This document shows positions 13,610 through 25,600 of a DNA stretch of 64,000 bases, piece after piece. Origin of the DNA: Dissophora ornata (Eukaryota > Mortierellomycota > Mortierellomycetes > Mortierellales > Mortierellaceae); assembly GCA_025201705.1 (NCBI GenBank), contig MU616596.1, positions 25,279-89,278 of the forward strand, in the 5' to 3' direction. The position numbers and the translations under genes are program-made. Position 1 is the first letter of the stretch, and each line of letters opens with the position of its first letter. Below the pieces are notes generated by a model. That model was not told the DNA's origin, made no database searches, and was given only the letters and a program-made list of their open reading frames with translations.

Positions 13610-13834
13610 GATGATAAAAGAATTGGGGCGACGAAACGGACAGCTGGGACGGAGGTCGCTTTTCAGGAAGTGGGCGAATTTGAATCTGAAGCCATGGGAG
13701 TCGTTGTTTATCTTAAGTGTCCTCTCAGCCACTTGCCTGCGAAATAAAAAGTGACCGTTGTGGGCTAAGTTGAACTGGAGAAGCAGACTCCTTCCCAACC
13801 TACACAAGGTACGCGTACATCAACCTCTGAATGC

Positions 13835-14743
13835 ATGGCGATGGCGATGGCGGCACTCCGAGTCAGAATGAGGGTTGGGAGCCTCTGCATGGAGAACATG
13901 CGACGAGAAGTGTACCGGCAAACTCACTATATTCGGACACAACGTACAATGTTTTGCTCTCTCCAACAACTATCTACACCCGCATCAAGACTGAACATGG
14001 CTCCTTCACTGGTTTGGATCGACTGTGAGATGACAGGCCTCGAGGCCACAGACAAGCTGATCGAGATTGCTGTCATTGTCACAGATGACGATTTGAACAT
14101 TGTCGCGGAGGTAACTTACTGTACACGACCCCCCTGGCGTGTTCAAATGTTGCTTCTTTCAATTAACATTGGCTGCCTATTTTCCCACGCTGATGAGAAC
14201 AGGGTCCCAACCTGATTATCCACCAACCGAAGGAGGTCATGGACAAGATGAATCAATGGTGCATCGAGCACCACGGCGCTGTACGATATTTCCGCTATTG
14301 TCTGTATTATACCCCTTGGTGGCTGAAATAACACCGTTACTAATCAATTCGTCTCACGACGCATATGCAATTTTTCACATTTTAAAACCATCTCATAGTC
14401 GGGCCTCACCGCTGCAGTCCTCGCATCGGAGATAAGCACCGATCAGGCCTGTGATCAAGTCCTGCGCTTCATCAAGAATCACATCCCCGAACCGAGACGG
14501 GGTATTCTCGCTGGCAACAGTGTCCATGCAGACAAGGTGTTCTTGGAACGCGAGATGCGTCCCCTTGTAGACCATCTGCACTACAGAATCGTCGATGTGT
14601 CGACGGTCAAGGAGTTGAGTCGGAGGTGGTACCCCAAGGAGTTTGCGAGGGCGCCAGAGAAGAAGGGCGCGCACAGGGCCTTGGATGATATCAAGGAGTC
14701 AATCAACGAGTTGAAGTATTACCGCGGCACTGTTTTCAAGTAA
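13835..14743 (+). CDS. REX2: Oligoribonuclease (REXO2/REX2-type 3'-5' exoribonuclease)
   Basis: Exons 13835-14110, 14203-14280 and 14399-14743 total 699 nt, 232 aa. DEDDh exonuclease motifs are visible: [12 protein letters not shown] (Exo I, D and E), [13 protein letters not shown] (Exo II), and [15 protein letters not shown] (Exo III, H and D). The protein degrades 2-5 nt RNA fragments in mitochondria and cytosol. The long form begins with a basic, Met/Arg-rich segment that looks like a mitochondrial presequence. An in-frame ATG at 13997 ([14 protein letters not shown]) would give a 178-aa form of bacterial length, so alternative starts could provide dual targeting. It is divergent from WDR6, only about 225 bp from the WDR6 start. 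Confidence 0.95.
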
Positions 14744-14986
14744 GGTATTGGTTGGTGTTGATTGAAATTGGGCAGCCAGAGACGGGGCCTGGAGAGATGT
14801 AGCAAGAGGGGCGTGGACCATGAGTAATCACGACATGAAATAAACGGATGTCTCGCTTTGTGTATTGTGTGAAATCTGTCAATCCTGACAAATCAACGCG
14901 ATTAATAAAAAAAAATACCACTCAGAGACTCGCTCCTCACTGTCTAGCACTTTCGTCCTCATTCACTTCTTCATTCGTCATCCCTC

Positions 14987-16555
14987 ATGGCCATCACTCC
15001 CCGTGTACTTTTCTATAAGAACACTCTCCGTCTCTCTACGACCCCAACCTCATTCTTCACCCCCACTATCCGAACCATTCGCTCTACGCAACCCCTTCTT
15101 GTCGCGTCCCGTTTATCTCTCCTCCGAACCTACACCTCCCACAACATGTCTTCTACTCCCATCACCTACGAGAAAGAGCAGCTCTATGGCTATCCTCAAG
15201 AGCGCTTCGTCGTTGAGCAGCCTACCGCACCAGGAGCATATCTTGGGCCAATTGACGCGTCCAAGCCTGGTGCAGACAAGATCCCATTGCTGTTCCAGCC
15301 TCTCAAGATCAAAGATCTGACCCTCGCTAACAGAGTTATCGTTGCACCCATGTGCATGTACTCTTCCAAGGACGGGTTCATGAGCAACTTCCACCTCGCC
15401 CATCTGGGCTCTTATGCGATCCACGGTGCGGGTCTTGTTCTTGCAGAGGCTACAGCTGTAGAGCCAAGGTAAATACCTTCTTCTCGGGTCAGCAAAGAAA
15501 AGGGCGTTTTCAGAAAACAAATACTGACAATTTCTTCTTGTGCAAATCGCAGAGGCCGGATCAGTCCCCAGGATGTGGGAATCTGGTCTGATGACCATAT
15601 CCACAAGCTCCAGGAGGTTGCCGAATTTATCCAGTCTCAGGGATCAAAGATCGGTATCCAGCTCGCTCATGCAGGACGAAAGGTGTGTATACTTCAGAGC
15701 AAATTTCCTCGCCAAGCCCACCACGCAAAGAATGAGTGCTGTGCTTAACAACAACAACAACACACCCCCCTATCCCCTTTAAACTAGGCATCAATGCGAC
15801 CTCCATACTCAGCGCCAGAAGAGTCAGACTACTGGCGCGACGACGTCGTTGCTCCAAGTGGTGGTGAGGCGCTCAAGTGGGACGAGACATTTGTCGCGCC
15901 ACGCGAGCTCTCTGTCGAAGAGATCCACCAGGTCGTCAAGGCATTCGGTGCCGGTGCCGCGCGCGCAGCCAAGGCTGGACTTGACACGGTCGAGATTCAT
16001 GGGGCTCACGGATACTTGATCCACAACTTCCTCTCACCTGTGACCAACAAGCGCACGGACAACTATGGAGGATCACTTGAAAACCGTGCCAGGATTTTGT
16101 TGGAAGTTATCAAAGAGGTCCGCGAGAACTTTCCCAAGGAGAAACCTATCTTCTTGAGAGTCTCAGCATCAGATCTGGTCGAGGACGTGATCGATGAACC
16201 CTCTTGGGATATCGAACAGACGGTGCAGATCGCCAAGTGGGCCAAGGACGCTGGCGTGGATGTGTTCCACGTCTCATCAGGTGGAAATGTTGCAAAGCAG
16301 CAGATCAAGGCCTTCCCTGGCTACCAGGTACCATTCGCAGAGCGCGTCAAGAAGGAGGTCCCGGATCTTCTGGTCGCTGCTGTCGGTATTATTACGGGCG
16401 GGAAGCAAGCTGAGGAGGTCTTGAACCAGGAAAAGGCCGATTTGATCGCAGTCGCCAGAGGCTTTTTGAGAGACCCACACTTTGTGTTGAATGCGGCCAA
16501 GGAGTTGAACGTGAAGGCGAAGTTCTCGCAGCAATATGAGCGTGGTCGCCGTTAA
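14987..16555 (+). CDS. Old Yellow Enzyme family flavin oxidoreductase, YqjM-like (copy A)
   Basis: Exons 14987-15468, 15553-15682 and 15788-16555 total 1380 nt, 459 aa. The first 53 residues are Arg/Ser/Thr-rich without acidic residues, like a mitochondrial presequence. An in-frame ATG at 15146 ([12 protein letters not shown]) would give a 406-aa soluble form. The TIM-barrel shows the FMN/substrate motifs [38 protein letters not shown] with [10 protein letters not shown], and VARGFLRDP. The Cys in APMCMYS and the His pair in HGAHGY are the YqjM-class active-site residues. The family reduces activated C=C bonds (enones) with NAD(P)H and FMN. This copy is apart from the duplicated cluster at 50-55 kb and shares its second intron position, after HAGRK, with the single intron of copies B and D. 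Confidence 0.93.
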
Positions 16556-16644
16556 GACATCTAAGAGATCAGACCAATATGAATGCATCCATGAAAATTA
16601 AAACGATAAACAATAGAATTTCTACTTTTTTTCCCTTTTATTAT

Positions 16645-17749
16645 TTAAACTGGAGTAGGGATGACATTGAAGAAATGGTACACTTCATCTTGATCAATGA
16701 GGGCAATCTTTGTGTTGCAGATTTCGCAGACAACCGGGTGATAGGCCATATCGTCGTCGTCCTCCGCGCTAGGCTTAAACCCTTGGCCTGGCCCTGATGT
16801 CCCTGGTGATCCATTTGATGTTGATAATGATGACTTTGATCCAGATGCTGGTGTTGACGACTTTGTGTTGCGGTCCGATTTCTTGGCCTCCTTTGGAAAC
16901 CGTAAGACTTCGTTTTCGATAATGCGGCAACGCTCCACAAACATGGCCCTGAACTGGTGCGGATAAATCTCGTGTCTAAAAACCGGACGGATGAAATGTG
17001 AACATTGGCAGTGTACGCGTTAAAATGCAAAATAATATCTATTGATAACACTTGAAGACATACTGTTGACAATCGAAGCAGAGTTGGGTTAAACACATTG
17101 GGCAGGACAGGATTGCGTCCGTCCAAATGTCCTCAGGCTGAGATCCCTTTGGCCGATTTGCTAATTTTGAGTTAAAGGACGGCAGCCGTTTTAGTAAAAG
17201 AACATTGGCATTTGAACCCCATAGACTGAGCAGCGTACATGTCTGTCAATGTGTGTTACCTGCAATCTTTTTGATCAACCAGTCCTGGTCCCTGTCGTCT
17301 TCATCTGGGTCATAGAGCAAGTCTGCGTCTGATATTGTTGGGCATCCTGTAGCCTTTTTTGATCCCTTGCTCCCCAACGAGCTTTCCTTCAGTCCCTTTG
17401 TTATCTCATTCACGCTGGAGGTTTTAGCACTTGTCTTAGATCCGCCATTGGGAATGCCTGAGCGAATATCGTACTCCATCTCATCGTCGTCTTGTTCTTC
17501 GGCTATGTTTGTTGATGGCTCAACCACTGCATTGCTCTCATCCTCGTCCTCGTCAGAGTCGAAATATATGGGGTCGTAGTAGTCTGGCTCGTCCTGCTTT
17601 CCACTAGAGGGATCAGGCAGCTCATTTGAACTTGAATCAGAATCCGATCCGCTGTCCTCTATACCGAATTGCACTTTTTTCTTGGACATTGTCGCCTGGG
17701 GTGTACTCATGATGTCTGATTGGGTGCCTCGTTGATGCTTTTGAGTCAA
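16645..17749 (-). CDS. EAPP: E2F-associated phosphoprotein (EAPP) homologue
   Basis: Exons 17749-17260, 17160-17064 and 16975-16645 total 918 nt, 305 aa. In-frame ATGs at 17710 and 17689 (MSKKKVQFGIEDSG) are alternative starts. The N-terminal half is Ser/Asp/Glu-rich and ends in the family signature DLLYDPDEDDRDQDW. This is followed by a zinc-binding pair of CxxC motifs (CPMCLTQLCFDCQ, then HEIYPHQFRAMFV) and the C-terminal block YHPVVCEICNTKIALIDQDE with VYHFFNV. The order and spacing of these blocks match animal EAPP, a nuclear protein reported to modulate E2F-dependent transcription and snRNA gene transcription. The Gly/Ser/Pro-rich insert between the zinc blocks and the C-terminus looks disordered. 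Confidence 0.9.
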
Positions 17750-17844
17750 TCAGTTGAGGAGCGGTTTACTGACTGAGCACTTTTGAACAACAGTTGTCTT
17801 TCAACAATAAATTTTTTTTGTGGAAATCCGTTTTCGTGACCTCT

Positions 17845-18610
17845 TCATTTGATCGTCCATTTGATAGACCGCCCAGTTGTCGTCTCTGTGCTACGCTTGT
17901 CCCTAATATCCTGCTGGACCTTTGGCTGCTCCTGATCGACCGTCCGCAAGAACCCGCTCAACTCCTCGTGAGTCATTGGGTAGCAGTGCTCCTCTGCTAG
18001 AAAGGCGCCCGACTTGACATCCGCATTATATTCCTTCAGGGCACCCACAATATCATCCGCCAGGTTGCGATGTAAGTCCAATTTATCCTGCTGAAACAGC
18101 GCTTGGCCAGAGCACCCTGTACACTGCGCGCCGATGCCAATTTTAGAGACTGGTTTGGGGACAGTTTCAAGAACAATTACATAACATTCTGCTTCTGACT
18201 AATGCGCCCTCGATCATTGCCTTTGCCTTGACCACCATCTTTCCTGAACTTTATATCCTCCAAAACTAACCTGTCGCTGAGGTGTAATCCCAATGTGTCC
18301 GAGAACAGGGACACAAACATGAGTAAGACGTGTGATTGTGGATGCCATCTGTTTGCCGACTTCCACTTTGACAGCCTTGGCCTTGCCCCCTCCTTGATGG
18401 TCTTGACAGGGTTGGTGATTGTATACTTGGGGACTGGTGTAGTATGCCCCAAAGGGCTTAGTCTGCGGCCAAGAAGCTTGAGCGCGTCCCTCGAGCGGCC
18501 GCGTGGCAGTGATGTGGCATCTACAAGGCAATGTTAGAGGTGGAAGTGTAGATAAGGGCAACCGTGGCTAGCGAAATCCCCGACGAGGGCCAAATCCCTT
18601 ATCGACAAGT
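17845..18610 (-). pseudogene. panB: Decayed panB (3-methyl-2-oxobutanoate hydroxymethyltransferase)
   Basis: Minus-strand fragments match PanB in the correct order but in different frames. Near 18590-18550: DLALVGDF. Near 18525-18470: HHCHAAARG, then a stop in place of the segment before PFG. Near 18460-18420: PFGAYYTSPQ, shifting to YTITNPVKTIKEG in another frame. It shifts back for AVKVEVGKQMASTITRLTH and VLGHIGITPQ with GGYKVQ (about 18385-18250). Then YVIVLETVP joins directly to IGIGAQCTGCSGQ, with the intervening residues missing. The C-terminal NLADDIVGALKEYNADVKSG and CYPMTHEELSGF follow (ending near 17930). At least two frameshifts, a stop and internal deletions are visible, and the N-terminal third is not seen. 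PanB makes ketopantoate for pantothenate/CoA. Confidence 0.85.
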
Positions 18611-20296
18611 GTACCTGTGGAGAAATCATGTGTGATCGGCTAGTGTCAATCAACAGTAGTGGGGTCGCCTGGGTGAAATTTAATTTATGATTATGAATGC
18701 GATTATCAATCTCCTATTTTTGATTCGTTGCGGAGGTGATGTTGGAATGCTGGAGTTCTGGCTCGGGCGACCTTTTGTGCTGAGAGTGTCTCTTGTGTAA
18801 GCATGGGCCACTGATTTGCCATCGACTGTTGCGTATACTGCTGTTGTGTTGCTTTGTTGGGCAGCCTAGACGAAGGGCTTGCCACAAGGACTGGTCGAGA
18901 GCAGTATTCGACCTATTCCCTTGTTCTTCCACAGCCATAGCAATTAAGCGATGCGAGGAACCCTTTTATGCACTTGTATATAAATTTGGCTGGCCAATAG
19001 GCTGTTGTCCGTGTTCTCAGCGGGCTCATCAGCAAGGATACTATGTGGGTACCCTGTCTCCGGGCCCAGGAGGACCTCTCCTGGCACAGTTTTTGATCCT
19101 TGTTTACAAGACGTTTACAGTGCACGAGGTAGAGCGATCGGGGTTTGCTTCGCATCATCACGTCGGGCACATGCGTGTGCGGTCAAGCTGTCAATTGCTC
19201 CGCTCTAGCGCACGCGCTGGAGACATTCAGATCGGACATCAAGCATGTCAAAGAAGCAAGGTGGACATAGTACTCTCAGCGTGGTAAATGAGACAGGGAC
19301 CAGCAGGAAACCCAGGGGAACCCGTGAGGCATATGAACTCCGCATGGCATGGGGGCCCGCTTTGTCCACATGCAATCTGACACCTGTCAGGGCACTTCAT
19401 GCACTCATGTCTCAGAGTCATTGTCCCTGGTAGGAATACGGCTGAAATGAGAGCAATGATGATGGCGGCGGCCTGGGGTGGGACAGGCTGTGAGGCAGTG
19501 AAAGCCCATCACTAATGCACATCACTATTGCACATCAACAAATTACATGCACTGAGCGCTGTCCCCCAACTGCGAAACACCAGCACCCGGCTTTCTTTGC
19601 ACGACACGCCCTTCGGATGGATAAACCTCCATGTGTGTACACATGAACAAACACATCTCAGTACGCGGGCTCTCTTCGCCCTGTTTGGTTCGCTCCCAGT
19701 GAGTGGTTTTTGCTTTTTTCACTCACGCTTTGTGTCTTTGTGGAACTGCCGTCCTACTTGATTTCTCGAGGCGTTAATTAGATTGAGTTTCGCCAGTAAG
19801 GACTGTGTGAGCGGGGACAAAAGCGGTAACAGTCAACAACAACCCAACAGCAGCTCAACACGAATTTGCCTGCACGCTGCATCGTGATGAATGCTCTGTG
19901 ATTTCAGCTTGATTGTGGCAGGTGAGAAAAAAAAATAAAATAAAGGAAACAGAAAAGCCGATAGACTAAGCAGAAATGACATTAGTTTATTTCGTTCATT
20001 GCGCCTGCGCTTAAAAAATAAATGCTCCTCCAAAGGGCCAGAACCCAATATCTGCCTTTCAGGAACGTACTTGCCCGGGGTTCCTTTCCTTCTCTTCTTT
20101 CTTTCCACACCTCCTCCCCTCCTCTCGCCACCTCCTCCCCTCCCCGCCAGCTCTCGTCCTGGTCGGTCCTCTCTCGGATTGAAAGATATCTGTCCCCCCC
20201 CTGCCCTCCAGTCTTTCACTGGCACATTCTTGGCACGCTCTCCTCCTCCGCGTCTCCCCTTCACTCTGCATTCTTAAAACTCATTGCCATTCAACC
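18611..20296. other. Long intergenic stretch with no recognisable gene
   Basis: I see no protein-like ORF here. The longest open frames (for example 18793-19287 on plus) lack any familiar motif and have shadow-like composition. The last 200 bases before 20297 are strongly C/T-rich on the plus strand (20070-20240), consistent with a fungal pyrimidine-rich promoter or 5' leader for the next gene. Confidence 0.4.
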
Positions 20297-21570
20297 ATGC
20301 CGGAAAAATCCACAACCGAAGCACACAAGACCACTGGTGGTGCCAAAGCTACCACCACCACTGCGCATGCTACCCGCACAACAACGGTACCGAAAGGTAC
20401 CGCCACCGCCACAATCTCCAGCATTACCTCCTCCCTCTCCCCCTCCTCCTCCACTGACATAGCCTCTCCAACATCCACATCCACACCCGCCCCCACATCG
20501 GGTGGAGGGCTATCGACCCCTGTTATCGGGGGCATCGCGGCTGGCGCTGTTGTGCTAGTGGCATTAGTCGGACTTGTATTTTACAAGCGTCGCAAGAGAG
20601 CCGTTGCCAAAGATGGTTTCGGTGGTGGCAATGGAAAGGGAGATGAGCCCATTTACATGAACCCTTCAAACTATAAGAACAAGAAGGGTCCTCCTGGTAG
20701 CGGCATTTCCGGGCCCCTTGCCCTTGCAGCCGAGAATGGCGCGTCTTCTTCGCCGTTCCCACCCCCAGTAATTCCATCTCCACAGCAGCGGGGCCAGCAG
20801 CCGCAACAGAACCAGCATCCGGGCATGAAGGGCAATGGCTACACTGTCGGCCAAAAGCCCTCGTATGATAGTCAGGACTACTATAACGATGACAACAAGA
20901 AGACGGGCGGCAACCTGGGCAGCGCCGGATACAAGCACAACAACGCCTCAAGCGATAGTCGGCTACCCCTTCGCCAACACGAGAACGACTATTACGACGA
21001 TGGTCTTGTGCACGACTACTATTCTGGTGATCCCACCGAGCCGATTGGCGCACAACAGTCTCCTGTCCAATCCAGGGACATCATGAGCCCTGCTCCCGAA
21101 TATTACCTCGGTAAAGAGGACATTGATCCAAGACGCGACCTTCGGGGATTGGATCTGCCTGGAAACTATATTCGCGACAAGTCGCCTCCACCCTCTTCGC
21201 CTCTTGCCCAAGCACATCCCGAATCCCCTCGACAGCAGCAGCAGCAACAGCAGCAGCCACGGCAACAGCAGCAACAGCAGCAACAGCAGCAACAGCAACA
21301 ACCACGGCAACAGCAACAGCAACAACCACGGCAACAGCAACAGCAGCAACAGCAACAGCAGCAGCAGCAACAGCAACAGCAGCAAGGCGCTGATAGCCCA
21401 CGATCGTCATATTCTTCGGATGGTGAAAGCGTGTATTTGACGCTGGAACAGGCACAAAAGGCCCACCAGCAAAAGATGATGGGATACTCGAATAATACTG
21501 AATCAGCACCGGTGTTGGCGGACAACGCACCCAGAGATCAACCCAAGCAGCAGCAAGGACAACAACCACG

Positions 21571-21613
<43 letters not shown>

Positions 21614-22438
21614 TATCCGCAACCAGAAGAACTTCGTTCTCCCGTGACACCATCCTTTGCGCCTGAATATGCTTCGATGGCCATCTCTGAATCGACCATG
21701 TCCTTGATGCCGTCCCTGGCATCCACATCGAGCCCTACGCCCTTCACCCCCCTCCAGAACAATAACGGCGATCGTGGTCAGCAGTCACCCACTACACAAA
21801 CAGGGAAAGGATATGACCCTCGTATGCAAGGTGGCAAACCCTCTTCTAGGGGTCTTGACTCTGGTCCCTTGTCTCCCCTGTCTGCCCATGAAGACCCCTA
21901 TGCCGAGAGTTCGTACGGCGACGATTTTGGCGCCCCTATCCATAGTCCCTTTATGGGTGCCGCGCCTGGTAGCAGCAGTCCCCAATTCCGTCCTCGTCCA
22001 ATGCCCGGTGGTTCTTCCGGGCGACCCTACTCTCCATACTCTCCCCAGCAAAGCCCATACGGCCCGGGTCCATATTCCCAACAAGGGGGTGGGTACCGAC
22101 CCAATGGCCCTGGACCCGGTTATGGTATGGGATCTCCCGCACCCTATGGCAACGGTGGATATGGCGGTGGCAGACCACCACCACAACAAATGCGCGGACC
22201 TGGCGGTGGATATGGTCCTTCTCCGCAGTATGGACGACAAGGTCCTGGTCCTGGTCCCGGAAGCCCTGGATATGCACCACCTGCACAAGGCCGCGGTCCT
22301 CCAAAATACCCTGCTCAGAATGGAGGATATCCTCCAGCCAGAGTTGCAAGCCCGGGGCCAGGCGGGTACCGGCCGCAAGGCGGCTACCCACAGCGCGACC
22401 CTGGGTACAACCAAGGACCACACCAACGGCCATACTAG
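20297..22438 (+). CDS. Single-pass membrane protein with Thr/Ser-rich head and polyQ/Pro-Gly-Tyr tail
   Basis: A single 713-aa exon, not assigned to a named family. Residues 1-72 are very rich in Thr/Ser/Ala/Pro, a likely O-mannosylated extracellular stalk. Residues about 75-97 (VIGGIAAGAVVLVALVGLVF) form one transmembrane segment, followed by the stop-transfer cluster YKRRKR. No N-terminal signal peptide is visible, so a type III (signal-anchor) topology with the stalk outside would fit. The cytosolic side has two long glutamine tracts (about residues 312-365 and 416-438) with interspersed Pro-Arg. A C-terminal 200 residues rich in Pro, Gly, Tyr and Gln (repeated PGPG, YGP, GGYGGG) follows, resembling low-complexity, phase-separating tails. 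The general plan resembles Mid2/WSC-like cell-wall sensors without their ectodomain signatures; this is analogy only. Confidence 0.75.
21230..21386 (+). repeat. Imperfect (CAG/CAA)n tract coding polyglutamine
   Basis: About 150 bp of CAG and CAA codons broken three times by CCACGG (Pro-Arg) codons. CAA interruptions are common, which normally stabilises such tracts. A second, purer CAG run lies at 21565-21612 in the same gene. The tract produces long artificial antisense ORFs rich in Leu, Ala or Cys, which are not genes. Confidence 0.95.
21547..21613 (+). repeat. CAG-rich tract coding polyglutamine (second tract)
   Basis: CAGCAGCAAGG, CAACAACCACGA, then more than a dozen nearly uninterrupted CAG triplets to 21612. 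It encodes the second Gln tract of the membrane protein at 20297-22438. It is purer than the first tract and so the likelier site of length variation. Confidence 0.93.
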
Positions 22439-22683
22439 ACTAGAGAATTCTGGACGCCTCATTAAAAAAAAAAGAAAAAAGAAAAATCCCCTGCAAGAAT
22501 GATTGTTGTTTCTGTTCCCATTCTGCACTCATTGCGGTTAAATACTCGGCCTAACCTGCCTACAGAGCTTTGCTGCCCTTTGTACTTGTCTTGATCACGT
22601 CAAAGACAACATATTTGTGAGGTTACCAAAGCGCCTCGACCCGTGTATAAAACGAACAATTATACCGATTTTAATATTTTACA

Positions 22684-25600
22684 TCAGTCCTTTGACGCAT
22701 TAGCAAAGTCATAATCTAGTGTCTGCTTCACGTAGAACAGCATGTAGCTGATTTTTTTTTTTTTTTTTTTTCAATGCAAATCCAGAGCAAGTTAAAACAG
22801 TCGTTAGTTTCTTTACCACACACTCGAAAACACACCGGTAGAATTTTCAATGTGGTATTTAACATATCCATGAACTTACGCCTTGCTCTCCAAAACATCC
22901 TTCTGTGTCGCCAGCGACACCTTGTGGTCGTCGAGCGAGAACCACTGTGATAAGTGATAAGTTCCATAAAAAAAAAAAAGCCGTTGTTAGGATCTTGCTT
23001 ATTCTGTTGTAAGGAACAAGGTCCACTTTTTGGAATCTGGAGCGACCTTGAGGAGGAAGGGAAGGCCTTTTTTTTTTTTTTTTTTTTTTTACCTCTCCAC
23101 GGTGCTTGGCAAAAGCTGTGTAGTGTCCAGTATCCATCTTTCCCTGATGGTTGATCACTGCGAACAGGTTATAGACATAAGTCGGGATAGGCTCCACAGG
23201 AGCGTTATTGGGCGAGGATGAGGATGAAGTCGAGGAAGGCGTGATAGGCGACCCATTTTCAGAACTTGCTCCTCCATTTAACTTCTGCGACGCATCTTGC
23301 TTGCTCTTCTTCAGTTTGCGGGCTGAAGTCGTGTACTGGGTCATATCCAGCTGTGCTGGAAACTTTATCTTCGTCTCAATCTTCGACGCTCCCATGGAGT
23401 GCTCGAAGCGCTATTTGGCGCACGAAGAAAGAGGAAGTTGTGCGTACACGTTAGCAAAAATTTGAAAAAACAACAAACCATGTTAAGACTGGATCATTTA
23501 CCTTCAACTGGAAGCTCAGAACTGGAGGAATGATCTTTATGGAAAGCTGCTTTGACGCCTCCTGTCCTGTCTTGCGACACACGCTGCAGTAATACTCGTT
23601 CGTGCCCAGTTTTTCTTTGTGTGTGTATCTGAAAACAAGATATAGCGACATGAATGTCAATATTTGCCCTTTCTAATCAATGGAACCAGTGTACTTTCGT
23701 CATAAGCAAAGTTCAAGGTCTTACCTATCAAGGCAGTCTGCCAAGGAGTTTGGTCCGTCATTTCTCTCATCACTCGCTCCACGAACCTTGTTCACACCCG
23801 ATTTACTACGCTTCGTAGGTCGCAGGTCTAGTGAGATGTCCAGAATTGGATCGAACGCAGATGTCACGTTTTCGCAGGTATGACAGGTGACATCCGACTG
23901 CAGTTCTCCGGCGAACGTCTTGTGAATCACACAGTTGCAGTGGTGCATCTTGGCGCCTATTATTGATGAGAGTCATAGAAAGAGACACACACATATTAAT
24001 GCATTGGACTCAGGAATATTTACTCATAGGCAGGTCGGCAAATTTGAACGTACTTGGCGACTTTGCGTGGATCTGATTCAGGGCGCTGATGAAAAATTCG
24101 TGGGCATCCTGCTGAGCGTATCCTGCCAGATCGGATGACGACATCCACATTGTGTGAAGGAAGCTGCATGGGCCATACGGAATCTTGACACCAGAGTAGA
24201 ACTGAACTCGTGAAAACGCCATGGGTACTTTAGCTGCTTGTCAATCACTTTCCTCAATGCATGTGTAAAAAGTGGTCCCCTTTGCATACCTGGGAGAAAA
24301 GCTGGTCCATCTCGCAGCCCATACAATCGCTTTTGACCTCGCATCTTTTGGAGCTGTGTTGGTCGCTCAAGAAATAGCTTCGCAGCAGCGGGTTGTGAAT
24401 GAAGCATTGGAGAATCACGTTCATAAAGCAGGTAGAGCCCATATTACGCAGACCGCGGAGGCCTAAAATAAATGAGCCATATGCACAAAGATCGAGCGTA
24501 CATCACGCGTCAGCGACAAAACGAGCGTATCAACATACTGGGAGCAACATAGTACATGCAGAAGACGCGAGCTTCGCTTTACCCTGGCAGACTTGTAATC
24601 TCGTCCCAGCTTTAATTGCCGCAGCTTCCTTGTTCCCAGCATGCCATTTCGTGTATCGCTGTCGTTTCTGCCCTGGCTCTGTTTGAAGACAACGTGCCAA
24701 TTGATCCGCAGCGTGAGTTGCGAGGAACAGTCGCCAATAGTTATGTGGCAGTTTGATACGACAGAGTCACTCTACCTTGCACCATCGAAATGATCTCCGA
24801 GCTTCTTATGATTTCACTGTTGTGAATCCCTTCAAAATCACGGTCGTACACAAAATCCTTGCACTGATTGCAGTAGAGACCACATCGACTGATTTCCATG
24901 GCTAAACACAATAAATTTCCGCAGAGAGGGGGGAATATGAGTAAACGCGACAGAACGGCAAAGACGTATCAGAGAACAACAAGCAACGCTATCGACCACA
25001 ACTTACAAAATGTGTGTCCTTTGTCGTGTGAATGTTGTTGAGAATGCTCGCTCTTCCAGCAACCGACATAGACACAGTGCAGACACGCCTGGATCCTTCC
25101 CAAGGGTGTTTCGCACGTTAGACACGACGGCGTCGGCAATTGAGGTGCCTGTTTGCCATTTGGCGGATTGTCCTATCGACGAGAATCGGCCAAAAGTCGT
25201 TAGTGAAATTGATTAGAGCAACAATAGAGTCTAGCAGATCTATCTATCAAAGGGGGGTTGGACGTGGTGGTAGTTTGTCTGACCGTGTGGCCCCACTGCT
25301 CTTTACAATGATCTCTACCAAGATCCAAAGGTTAACGTTTCAGTTGAATGATGGAACTATCCTCTTGTGCTATGCTCCATCTTGCATGTTCAAAAGAAAC
25401 AGGTACATCCTAGATCCAGGCACGATCGAGCCACATTGAGCTTCATGGATGGCTTTCCGAGCCATCTCTTGTCCCGTTATGCAGGAGATCACATAACCTT
25501 ACTTGGGGAACGCAGAAAGAACAAAAGGCATTTTCAAGTACTTGCCTCATTGTTTCGGGACCTCTTCTTGTCCTTTACAGGAAGGATACCGAGGGCGTGG

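Noticed and set aside
18793..19287. 164-aa ORF in the 18.6-20.3 kb gap
   Set aside because: No recognisable domain, irregular composition and no splice-linked neighbours.
21081..21762. Long antisense ORFs rich in Leu, Ala or Cys opposite the CAG tracts
   Set aside because: They are frame shadows of the CAG/CAA repeat in the membrane-protein gene; triplet repeats open all frames.
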